DNA of 64,000 bases from positions 4,554,001 to 4,618,000 of the forward strand of contig NZ_AP022848.1 of assembly GCF_011764485.1 (NCBI RefSeq), in the 5' to 3' direction. The notes below the pieces were generated by a model. It made no database searches and had not been told where the DNA came from. It saw only the letters and a program-made list of their open reading frames with translations. Every line of letters begins with the position of its first letter. Positions within the stretch are counted from its first letter, which is position 1. The position numbers and the translations under genes are program-made. Shown here in pieces: positions 56,806-64,000 of the stretch. Origin of the DNA: Bosea sp. ANAM02 (GTDB lineage: Bacteria > Pseudomonadota > Alphaproteobacteria > Rhizobiales > Beijerinckiaceae).

Positions 56806-58470
56806 TCAGGCGGCGGCCAGCGCGGACGGCATGTCGTCGGCACGCGGCATCTCGGCCGCGCTCTGCGAGCGCACGGTCATCCAGAGGTTGAAGGCCATGA
56901 TCAGCGCGCCGATCAGGAAAAGCGCGCCGCCCAATGCGCGGATCACGTAGAAGGGGTGCATCGCCGCGACGGTCTCGATGAAGGAATATTCGAGGAAGCC
57001 GAGCGCGGTGTAGGCGCGCCACATCAGGCCCTGGAGGATGCCGGAGACCCACATCGCCGTGATGTAGAAGACGATGCCGAGTGTCGAGATCCAGAAGTGC
57101 CAACTCACCAGCCTGAGCGAGTAGAGCCCCTTGCGGTTCCAGAGCCAGGGCACGAGGCAGTAGATCGCGCCGAAGGAGATATAGGCGACCCAGCCGAGCG
57201 CGCCGGAATGGACATGGCCGATGGTCCAGTCGGTGTAATGCGACAGGCCGTTGACCGCCTTGATCGACATCAGCGGGCCTTCGAAGGTCGACATGCCGTA
57301 GAAGGCGAGCGAAACGACCATCATGCGCAGCACCGGGTCGGTGCGCAGCCGGTCCCAGGCGCCGGACAGGGTCATGATGCCGTTGATCATGCCGCCCCAG
57401 GAGGGCATCCACAGCATGATCGAGAAGGTCATGCCCAGCGTCTGCGCCCAGTCGGGCAGGGCGGTGTAGTGGAGATGGTGCGGGCCGGCCCAGATATAGA
57501 TGAAGATCAGGGCCCAGAAATGGATGATCGAGAGCCGGTAGCTGTAGATCGGCCGCTCCGCGCGCTTGGGCACGAAATAGTACATGATCGCGAGGAAGCC
57601 GGCGGTGAGGAAGAAGCCGACCGCGTTATGGCCGTACCACCACTGGAACATCGCATCCTGCACGCCCGACCAGAGGCCGTAGGATTTCGGCGACAGGATC
57701 GAGATCGGCACGGCGACGTTGTTGCCGATATGCAGGACCGCGATGGTCAGGATGAAGCCGAGATAGAACCAGTTCGCCACATAGATATGCGGCTCCCGGC
57801 GCTTCATCACCGTGCCCAGGAAGACCAGGAGATAGACGACCCAGACGATGGTCAGCCAGAGATCGGCATACCATTCGGGCTCGGCGTATTCCTTACCCTG
57901 GGTGATCCCCAGCAGGTAGCCGGTGCCGGCGATGACGATGAAGACATTGTAGCCGAGCACGACGAACCAGGGCGACAGGGTGCCCGCGAGCCGCGCCCGG
58001 CAGGTGCGCTGCACGACGTAGAAGGACGTGCCGATCAGGACGTTGCCGCCGAAGGCGAAGATCACCGCCGAAGTGTGCAGCGGCCGCATCCGGCCGAAAT
58101 TGATCCAGGGCAGATCGAAGTTCAGGTCCGGGAAGGCGAGCTGCGAGGCGATCAGCAGGCCGATGGTGAAGCCGGCGATGCCCCAGACCATGGCAGCGAC
58201 GGTCGCGAACTTGACCGGCCCCATATTGTAGTTGGGCTTGCCGTCGATCTCCTGCGGCTCGACCGCGACGGTGCCGTCGAAGCAGCGATTGGCGATCAGG
58301 ACGATACTGACGGCTGCGGCCAGCACGCCGAGCATGGCATGGAAGGCGTAGCCGGAATTCTCGGTCAGCGCCGCGATGACGATCAGGGGCAGCACGCAGG
58401 CCGCCGCGATCAGCATCCCCAACAATTCGCCGACAGTTGCCTGCCTCACAGGGCTTGCCGTTGCCGTCAC
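56806..58470 (-). CDS. ccoN: Cytochrome cbb3 oxidase catalytic subunit CcoN
   Basis: A 554-residue heme-copper oxidase subunit with about twelve membrane helices and histidine ligands in [23 protein letters not shown] and the [15 protein letters not shown] copper/heme region, and [11 protein letters not shown]. High-affinity terminal oxidase for microaerobic respiration. First gene of the eight-gene cluster, with an FNR/FixK box about 77 bases upstream of its start. Confidence 0.96.
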   Translation of the reverse strand: MTATASPVRQATVGELLGMLIAAACVLPLIVIAALTENSGYAFHAMLGVLAAAVSIVLIANRCFDGTVAVEPQEIDGKPNYNMGPVKFATVAAMVWGIAGFTIGLLIASQLAFPDLNFDLPWINFGRMRPLHTSAVIFAFGGNVLIGTSFYVVQRTCRARLAGTLSPWFVVLGYNVFIVIAGTGYLLGITQGKEYAEPEWYADLWLTIVWVVYLLVFLGTVMKRREPHIYVANWFYLGFILTIAVLHIGNNVAVPISILSPKSYGLWSGVQDAMFQWWYGHNAVGFFLTAGFLAIMYYFVPKRAERPIYSYRLSIIHFWALIFIYIWAGPHHLHYTALPDWAQTLGMTFSIMLWMPSWGGMINGIMTLSGAWDRLRTDPVLRMMVVSLAFYGMSTFEGPLMSIKAVNGLSHYTDWTIGHVHSGALGWVAYISFGAIYCLVPWLWNRKGLYSLRLVSWHFWISTLGIVFYITAMWVSGILQGLMWRAYTALGFLEYSFIETVAAMHPFYVIRALGGALFLIGALIMAFNLWMTVRSQSAAEMPRADDMPSALAAA

Positions 58471-58546
58471 CTTCTGACCCCGCTTCGTCGCCGGCGCATG
58501 AGCGCGCCCTTCGCGTGAGGCTTAGCGAGCGGGAGAAGGCGGGGCG

Positions 58547-58560
58547 TTGATTCAGGTCAA
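58547..58560 (-). promoter_or_regulatory. FNR/FixK box upstream of ccoN
   Basis: TTGATTCAGGTCAA differs by one base from the TTGAT-N4-ATCAA consensus. It lies 77 bases before the ccoN ATG, and is the control site expected for a cbb3 operon induced at low oxygen. Confidence 0.75.
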
Positions 58561-58598
58561 GGGCAGCGCCGCGCAGCGTGCGGCGCGGTAGCGCAGGC

Positions 58599-59318
58599 TC
58601 AGGCCGCGACGGCGCTCATGCGCTCGGCATTCATTACGCGCACGCCGCCGGGGACGATCAGGATCGTCTTGTCCTTGGCGAGCCGGGTGAAGGTACGGCT
58701 GACCGTCTCGATGGTGAGGCCGAGGAAATCGGCGATGTCCTGTCGCGTCATCGGCAGGGGCACCGTGACCGAAGGCTTGCCGAGCCTGGCCCAGCGCTGC
58801 TGCATGCCGAGAAGGAAGCAGATCAGCTTCTCCTCGGCGGTGCGCCGGCCGAGCAGCATCATCTGCTCGTGGGCAAGCGTCAGCTCATGGGTGGCGAACT
58901 CGTGCAGGCGCTTCAGCAGATGCGGCTTGGCATCGACCAGAGCCGTATAAGCGCCGCGCGAAAAGGCGCAGGCCGCGACCTCGCCGATCGCATCGGCCGA
59001 GAAGCCATAGGCATCGCGCATCGCAAGCCCGAGGAAATCGCCGGGCAGGGCGAAGCCGACGACCTGGCGGCGGCCGTCGGAGAGCAGCTTGTAGAGGCGC
59101 ACGACGCCGGCCGTGACGTTGTAGACGGAATGCGCCTCGCGCCCTTGCGTGAACAGCGTCTCGCCCGAGGCGAAATGCGTGGGATGGGCCAGGGATTCCA
59201 GCAGCGACAGCTCATCGTCCGAGAGCGACGCGCAGACGCTCACGAGACGCACCATGCAGCTGCGGCAATTGCCTTCACCACGGTGCGCGGCGCTACAGGC
59301 CGAAGGATGACAGTTCAC
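58599..59318 (-). CDS. fnrN: FNR-type oxygen-sensing Crp/Fnr regulator
   Basis: A 239-residue Crp/Fnr protein. Cysteines C18-x2-C21-x7-C29 and a central C117 fit a [4Fe-4S] cluster; two more are C3 and C8. The cAMP-like barrel spans 30-140, and the HTH near 190-212 reads TRQDIADFLGLTIETVSRTF, with the E-x2-S-R residues that read TTGAT boxes. A perfect FNR box sits 84 bases upstream of its start. It presumably drives ccoNOQP under low oxygen. Whether FnrN, FnrL or AadR is not decided. Confidence 0.9.
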   Translation of the reverse strand: MNCHPSACSAAHRGEGNCRSCMVRLVSVCASLSDDELSLLESLAHPTHFASGETLFTQGREAHSVYNVTAGVVRLYKLLSDGRRQVVGFALPGDFLGLAMRDAYGFSADAIGEVAACAFSRGAYTALVDAKPHLLKRLHEFATHELTLAHEQMMLLGRRTAEEKLICFLLGMQQRWARLGKPSVTVPLPMTRQDIADFLGLTIETVSRTFTRLAKDKTILIVPGGVRVMNAERMSAVAA

Positions 59319-59401
59319 GATCGCATCTTCCCACTGATCGAAAAGACCATAACCGAGGCGTGCAAAGGCTCAAAGCACGCTCCCTGCCGCAGCCGGCGAA
59401 A

Positions 59402-59415
59402 TTGATCCAGATCAA
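59402..59415. promoter_or_regulatory. Perfect FNR/FixK box between regulator and divergent gene
   Basis: TTGATCCAGATCAA, an exact match to the 14-base consensus. It lies 84 bases before the fnr-type start and 57 bases before the divergent gene's GTG, so autoregulation is likely and control of the divergent gene possible. Confidence 0.8.
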
Positions 59416-59471
59416 TGCGACGACAGGCCTCGCGCAACCACCGTGCGGCCCTGAATTCGGGAGAGGCCGCA

Positions 59472-59945
59472 GTGACGGGCGATGATATCTTCGAGGTCGC
59501 GCGCATCGCGCCGGCCGGCGCCGACACGGTCTTCAGCCTCGTCGCCATGCTGCATCCGGAGGTGACGCCGGAAGGCTGGGCCGAATTCGTGCGAGACAAC
59601 TCGCAGGATGGCGCCCGGCCGCGCGGCGTCTTCGCGCTGCGCGATGCCCGCGCCATGCCGCATGCCGTCTTCACCTTCCGCGTCGCCCAGACGATCGCGG
59701 GCGGCACGGCGCTGGAAATCTCGGAGCTCGCGATGCTCCGGCTGCCGGGCACCCATCTCGTCAACGCGCTGCTGCGCTTCGCCAACCAGCTCGCGGTCGA
59801 GCTCGACCTGCCCCGGATCGCGATCTCGCTGGAGCGCTCCGCCGCCTGGCCGCAGGACCATGACGCGCTCCAGCGCTCGGGCTTCGAGATCGACCGGATG
59901 ATGGTTCTCGGCCGGGCGCAACTGGCGCCGACGACCCCCAATTGA
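59472..59945 (+). CDS. Uncharacterised small protein, possibly GNAT-like
   Basis: A 157-residue protein, opening at GTG 59472 after a GGGAGAGG ribosome binding site (an ATG at 59415 overlaps the FNR box). A stretch near GTALEISELAMLRLPGTHLVNALLRFANQLAVELDLPRI and the ending SGFEIDRMMVLGR vaguely suggest a GNAT fold (acetyl-CoA binding), without a firm motif. It is divergent from the FNR-type regulator and next to its box, so it may be oxygen responsive. Function unknown. Confidence 0.6.
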   Translation: MTGDDIFEVARIAPAGADTVFSLVAMLHPEVTPEGWAEFVRDNSQDGARPRGVFALRDARAMPHAVFTFRVAQTIAGGTALEISELAMLRLPGTHLVNALLRFANQLAVELDLPRIAISLERSAAWPQDHDALQRSGFEIDRMMVLGRAQLAPTTPN

Positions 59946-59973
59946 CCTGCCTCAAACCGGCAGGCTCTACCGC

Positions 59974-60693
59974 TCAGCGGCCGTTAGCCTTTCGCCACGC
60001 CGCGAAATCGACCTTGGTCTGCTCTTCCGTCGCCGGGTAGAGGCCGAGGATCGAGCGGCCCTTCAATACCTCCTCGGTGACGAAATCCTCGAACGCCGTC
60101 ATCTCGACGGCCTCGGCCGCGACCTCGTCGGCGAGATGGGCGGGAATGACGATGACGCCCTCGGCATCGCCGACCACGATATCGCCCGGGAAGACCGCGA
60201 CATCGCCGCAGCCGATCGGCACGTCGATGTCGATCGCCTGATGCAGGGTCAGGTTGGTCGGCGAGGACGGGCGGTTGTGATAGGTCGGAAACGGCAATCC
60301 GGCGATCTCGTGGGAATCGCGGAAGCCGCCATCGGTGACGACGCCGGCGACGCCGCGCTTCATCAGGCGCGAGACGAGGATGCCGCCGGCGGAAGCCGCG
60401 CGCGGGTCCTTGCGGCTGTCGATCACCATCACGGCGCCCGGCGGGCAATCCTCGACCGCCTTGCGCTGCGGATGGGCGCGGTCCTGGAAGACCGAAAGCG
60501 GGTTCAGGTCCTCGCGCGCCGGGATGTAGCGGAGCGTGAAGGCCTCGCCGACCATGTTGCCGGCGCCGGGATTGAGCGGGCGGACATCCTGGATGAACTG
60601 GTTGCGCAGGCCGCGCTTGAACAGGGCCGTGCAGAGCGTGGCGACGGAGACCCCGCGCAGCTTCTCGCGGGTATCCGGCTTGAGACTGGGCAT
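59974..60693 (-). CDS. RraA/HMG-aldolase family protein
   Basis: A 239-residue RraA-like protein; such proteins are either RNase E inhibitors or class II pyruvate aldolases for 4-hydroxy-4-methyl-2-oxoglutarate-like substrates. Visible are DGGFRD (Arg/Asp metal and substrate site), PIGCGDVAVFPGDIVVGDAEGVIVIP and a longer C-terminal tail. Downstream of the TctAB transporter and a DapA-family aldolase, it more likely acts as an aldolase or decarboxylase on a hydroxy keto acid. Start ATG 60693. Confidence 0.82.
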   Translation of the reverse strand: MPSLKPDTREKLRGVSVATLCTALFKRGLRNQFIQDVRPLNPGAGNMVGEAFTLRYIPAREDLNPLSVFQDRAHPQRKAVEDCPPGAVMVIDSRKDPRAASAGGILVSRLMKRGVAGVVTDGGFRDSHEIAGLPFPTYHNRPSSPTNLTLHQAIDIDVPIGCGDVAVFPGDIVVGDAEGVIVIPAHLADEVAAEAVEMTAFEDFVTEEVLKGRSILGLYPATEEQTKVDFAAWRKANGR

Positions 60694-60823
60694 GCGCTCA
60701 CCTTCCGTCCATGACTCCCGCCGGGCGGCAGGTGGCAGGGAGGTTCCCGCGTTCCGGCCCGCTTTGTAAAGGCGGAACGGGATGCGAAAAACGCAACCCT
60801 GCCCTTGCCTTCCACAAGGCTGC

Positions 60824-61742
60824 CTATTTGCCCCAGCGCAGCGCCAGCGGATCGAGCTCGCGCGCCAGTTCGATCAGGCCCTCGCGGGTCTTCGGGATGC
60901 AGCGGCGTCAGCGGATGGCGCACGGCCTCCGATTTGATCACGCCGCCCTCCTTCATCACCGCCTTGGCCGAGCGCAGGCCGCATTGGCGGTTCTCGTAAT
61001 TGATGATCGGGAGGACGCGGGCATAGAGCGCCGCCGCCTGCTTGCGATCGCCTGCCGCATGGGCGGCGAGGATCGGCTTGATCAGGTCAGGGATCATCGC
61101 CGAGGTCATGGTGCCGGTCGCGCCGGCATCGAGATCGGCCATCAGCGTGATCGCCTCCTCGCCGTCGAAGGGGCCGACCACGGCGTCGCCGCCGGCCTCG
61201 ATCAGCGCGCGCAGCTTGTTGGCCGTACCGGGCACCTCGATCTTGAAGTAGCGGACGAGCGGAACCTCCTTCGCCAGCCGGATCATGAAGGGCACGGTCA
61301 AGGTCACGCCGGAGAGCGGTGCGTCCTGCAGGATGATCGGAATGCCGCAGGCATCGGCCACCGCCTTGAAATGCTCGATCATGCCCGGCTCGTCGGCCTT
61401 GAGCAGCGCGCCGTGATAGGGCGGCATCATCATCAGCATCTTGGCGCCGGCGTCGGCCGCGGCCTTGGCGCGGGCGGCGGCGATGCGGGTCGCGAAATGC
61501 GAGGTGGTGACGATGACCGGCACGCGGCCGGCCACCTGCTCCAGCGAGAGCCGCATGACCTGATCGCGCTCCTCGTCGGTCAGCAGGAACTGCTCCGAGA
61601 AGTTGGCAAGGATGCAGATGCCATCGACGCCCTGGTCGACCATCAGGCCCATGACGCGCTTGTTGCCCTCGATATCGAGGTCGCCGTTCTCATGGAAGAT
61701 GGTCGGCGCGATCGGCAGGATGCCCTTGTAGGGTTCGGTCAT
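60824..61742 (-). pseudogene. DapA/DHDPS-family aldolase, with one-base insertion near its 3' end
   Basis: A member of the pyruvate-dependent aldolase family (DHDPS fold). Tyr in MMPPYHG and Lys in VRYFKIEVPG give the Schiff-base site. After residue about 282 (HPLTPLHP) the frame shifts: dropping one base near 60893 restores KTREGLIELARELDPLALRWGK and a stop at 60824, for a normal 305-residue protein. As read, the frame runs on to 60504, overlapping the RraA-like gene by 190 bases with unrelated sequence. It may be a true mutation or a sequence error. Catalytic residues are intact. Confidence 0.8.
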
Positions 61743-61777
61743 GGCGTCATCTCGTCGGTGGCTGGCTCAGGCGGTGG

Positions 61778-63289
61778 TCAGACTGTGCTGGCGGCCCTGG
61801 TGCCGCGCAAGCGGCGCGCGATCGAGCCTACGACCGGCATGACCAGCAGCGCGAGGCCGATCGTCATCAGCGTCGAGACCAGCGGGTTCGACCAGAAGAT
61901 CGAGAGCGAGCCCTGGCTGAAGATCATCGATTGGCGGAAGGCGTCCTCGGCCTTGTCTCCGATGACCATGGCGAGCACCAGCGGCGCGATCGGGTAGTCG
62001 AGCTTCTTGAAGACATAGCCGACGAGGCCGAAGACCAGCGCGAGCCAGATGTCGAATTCCTTGCTCGCGGCGGTATAGGCGCCGATGAAGCAGATCACCA
62101 CGATGATCGGGCCGATGATCGAGAAGGGAATGCGCAGGATCGAGGCGAAGAGCGGCACCGTCGCCAGCACGACCACGACCGCGACGAGATTGCCGAGATA
62201 CATGGACGCGATCAGGCCCCAGACGAAATCGGGACGGTCGGTGAAGAGGGTCGGGCCGGGATTCAGCCCCCAGATCATCAGGCCGCCCATCATCACCGCC
62301 GCGGTCGCCGAGCCGGGAATGCCGAGCGCCAGCATCGGCAGCATCGCGGCAGAGCCGGCGGCATGGTCCGCGGTCTCGGGCGCGATCACGCCTTCTGGCT
62401 CGCCCTTGCCGAACTTGGCGGGATGGCGCGAGGAGCGTTTCGCCATGGCATAGCTCATGAACGAGGCCGCGGTCGGCCCGCCCGGCGTGATGCCCATCCA
62501 GATGCCGATCATCGAGGAGCGCAGGAGAGCGAGCCAGTAGCGCGGCAGCTTCATCGCGGTTCGCAGCACGTCTCCGATGCGCACCTTGGCGGCGACGCCC
62601 TCGAATTTCAGCCCTTCCTCCATCGTCAGCAGCAATTCGCCGATGCCGAACAGGCCGATGACGGCGATCAGGAAGCTGACGCCGGCGAGCAGCACGTCGA
62701 ACTCGAAGGTGAGACGGACATTGCCGGAGACCGAGTCCATGCCGATCGTCGCCAAGGCGAAGCCGATCGCCATCGACACGACCGTCTTGAAGGGCGAAGC
62801 GCCGCCGAGCCCGATGAAGCTCGCGAAGGTCATGAAATAGACGGCGAAATATTCGGGCGAGGAGAAGCGCAGCGCGAATTTCGCGACCCAGCCCGAAAGC
62901 AGCGTGATCAGGATGACGCCGGCGAGCGCGCCGAAGCCGGCCGACAGGAAGGCGAAGGAGAGCGCTTCCGTCGCCTTGCCCTGCTTGGCCATCGGATGGC
63001 CGTCGAAGGTCGTCGCGACCGACGAAGGCTCGCCGGGGATGTTGAACAGGATCGAGGTGGTCGAGCCGCCGAAAAGAGCGCCCCAGTAGAGCGAGGTCAG
63101 CAGGATGATCGCCGAGACCGGGTCCATCGAGAAGGTCAGCGGCAGCAGCAGCGAGACGCCGTTGGGCGCGCCGAGCCCCGGCAGGACGCCGACGAGCACG
63201 CCGAGAAGCACACCTGCCATCATCAGCAGGACATGGTGCGTGGTGAGCGCGACCGAGAAGCCGTGCATCAGGTTGGCGATGTTGTCCAT
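61778..63289 (-). CDS. tctA: Tripartite tricarboxylate transporter, large permease
   Basis: A 503-residue protein with about ten or more membrane segments and the TctA blocks GVLVGVLPGLGAPNGVSLLLPLTF, SILFNIPGEPSSVATTFDGHPMAKQGKA and a second half with MLALGIPGSATAAVMMGGL. It moves a carboxylate taken up by a TctC-type receptor, which is not in the window. Followed by the DapA-family gene 35 bases away. Confidence 0.93.
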   Translation of the reverse strand: MDNIANLMHGFSVALTTHHVLLMMAGVLLGVLVGVLPGLGAPNGVSLLLPLTFSMDPVSAIILLTSLYWGALFGGSTTSILFNIPGEPSSVATTFDGHPMAKQGKATEALSFAFLSAGFGALAGVILITLLSGWVAKFALRFSSPEYFAVYFMTFASFIGLGGASPFKTVVSMAIGFALATIGMDSVSGNVRLTFEFDVLLAGVSFLIAVIGLFGIGELLLTMEEGLKFEGVAAKVRIGDVLRTAMKLPRYWLALLRSSMIGIWMGITPGGPTAASFMSYAMAKRSSRHPAKFGKGEPEGVIAPETADHAAGSAAMLPMLALGIPGSATAAVMMGGLMIWGLNPGPTLFTDRPDFVWGLIASMYLGNLVAVVVVLATVPLFASILRIPFSIIGPIIVVICFIGAYTAASKEFDIWLALVFGLVGYVFKKLDYPIAPLVLAMVIGDKAEDAFRQSMIFSQGSLSIFWSNPLVSTLMTIGLALLVMPVVGSIARRLRGTRAASTV

Positions 63290-63307
63290 GCTGATATCCC
63301 CGCCGTC

Positions 63308-63796
63308 TCAGAGGCCGATGAGCGGCTCGATCGGGCCCTTGAGCAGGCCGATCTGGAAGAATTTCTCGAGAGAGAAGTAGAGGAAGGCCGCCGTCGCAAA
63401 CGCCGTGACAAGGCTTGGCAGCCAGCCATATCCGCCCTGGAAGCGCATCGCGAAGACGAGGTAGACGATCGTCGCGACATACATGCCGAGTGTCGCGCTC
63501 AGCACGACGAAGGCGACGAGCGGCAGAAGAAAGGCCAGCACGCGCTTGCCGCGCTCGGCGTCGAGAAAGGCTTCTGCGAGCGCCGCCTTGCCGGCGACGC
63601 GCTGGCCGAGCGTAACTGCGATCGTGCCCAGGCTCGCCAACGCGATCAGCGCGCCGGCATAGAAGGGGAAGGCGCCGGGCTGTGGGCCGGACGTATCCCA
63701 GCCGATGCCGAATTCGAGCGAGCCCTTCACGATGACGAGCCCGAAGACCAGCGTCAGGATCGCAGTCCCGATCTCGGCCCAGAAGCGGGTGATCAT
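63308..63796 (-). CDS. tctB: Tripartite tricarboxylate transporter, small membrane subunit
   Basis: A 162-residue protein with four membrane segments; the motif GWDTSGPQPGAFPFYAG is typical of TctB. Pairs with TctA. A TctC receptor gene would be expected upstream, outside the window or elsewhere. An 18-base gap separates it from tctA. Confidence 0.88.
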   Translation of the reverse strand: MITRFWAEIGTAILTLVFGLVIVKGSLEFGIGWDTSGPQPGAFPFYAGALIALASLGTIAVTLGQRVAGKAALAEAFLDAERGKRVLAFLLPLVAFVVLSATLGMYVATIVYLVFAMRFQGGYGWLPSLVTAFATAAFLYFSLEKFFQIGLLKGPIEPLIGL

Positions 63797-63860
63797 GCGG
63801 TGGGTTCCTCCTTGCGGGAGCGGCGGGAAGGCACGGCTATACGGCTATAGGGAAAAGCGG

Positions 63861-63956
63861 GTCATCCCGGACGGAGCGAAGCGCACATCCGGGATCCATG
63901 CCTGAGCGGACCCGATGAAGGTTCCGGCATGGATCCCGGGTCAGGCCCGGGATGAC
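63861..63956. repeat. Palindromic intergenic repeat (third clear copy)
   Basis: Ends GTCATCCCGG (63861-63870) and CCGGGATGAC (63947-63956), the same termini as at 3040-3077, here with a longer centre containing a second ATCCGGGATC and GATCCCGGG pair. It lies upstream of tctB; from 63797 to 64000 I see no gene. Confidence 0.7.
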
Positions 63957-64000
63957 CGCGTGTTTCCGAGGTCAATCGACGTGCGCCGATCCCACCTTAC

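Noticed and set aside
60504..60823. Extended C-terminus of the DapA-family frame
   Set aside because: This stretch is unrelated to the family and overlaps the RraA-like gene; a one-base insertion explains it better than a fusion.

Overview
The window is GC-rich (roughly two-thirds G+C), densely packed DNA from an alphaproteobacterium, most likely a Hyphomicrobiales (Rhizobiales) soil or rhizosphere organism of the Bosea/Methylobacterium type. This is inferred from gene content (ccoNOQP-GHIS with an FNR/FixK-type regulator, many ABC uptake systems, MocR control, a TonB/B12 locus) and from intergenic repeats with GTCATCCCGG/CCGGGATGAC ends. I saw no rRNA, tRNA, CRISPR array, phage or insertion sequence. 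Nearly all of the DNA is coding, and no gene-free gap exceeds about 300 bases.

Layout. 1-3.1 kb: the end of an amino-acid ABC binding-protein gene, a PPC-domain gene, small membrane or secreted proteins, and two decayed genes (a GNAT acetyltransferase and a nitroreductase). 3.1-18.5 kb: one large catabolic locus built around a divergently transcribed MocR regulator. Leftward lie an enolase-superfamily enzyme, aldehyde dehydrogenase and FAD amine oxidase, followed by a polyamine/opine-type ABC importer with its own promoter region. Rightward lie MocR, a GMC oxidoreductase, a glutamine-synthetase-like ligase, a second aldehyde dehydrogenase and an iron alcohol dehydrogenase. A 28-base motif is shared between the mocR/enolase intergenic region and the region ahead of the importer operon, and is a strong candidate for the MocR operator.

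18.5-21.1 kb: a compact phospholipid module (PlsC, CdsA, a small membrane protein, a CDP-alcohol phosphatidyltransferase). 21.2-26.1 kb: a vitamin B12 uptake operon, btuB-btuF-btuC-btuD, under a cobalamin riboswitch. 26.2-31.2 kb: an atypical SDR, an M20 amidohydrolase, and a regulator/beta-propeller pair divergent from a DUF899 gene. 31.4-41.7 kb: a tightly overlapping operon of two CMD/AhpD-like proteins, LysR, a flavin monooxygenase-like protein, a complete peptide/opine-type ABC importer and an acyl-thioesterase/BAAT-type hydrolase. 41.9-47.7 kb: a Ugp-like importer with an EEP-fold phosphodiesterase/phosphatase and an inositol-monophosphatase-family enzyme.

47.9-59.9 kb: an FtsK translocase without membrane segments, the complete ccoN-O-Q-P-G-H-I-S set for the high-affinity cbb3 oxidase, and an FNR-type oxygen regulator. 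FNR/FixK boxes lie before ccoN and before the regulator. 60-63.8 kb: a tripartite tricarboxylate transporter (tctB, tctA) with a frameshifted DapA-family aldolase and an RraA/HMG-aldolase family protein. The theme is a metabolically flexible organism that scavenges amines, opine- or peptide-like compounds, phosphodiesters and organic acids and can respire at low oxygen.
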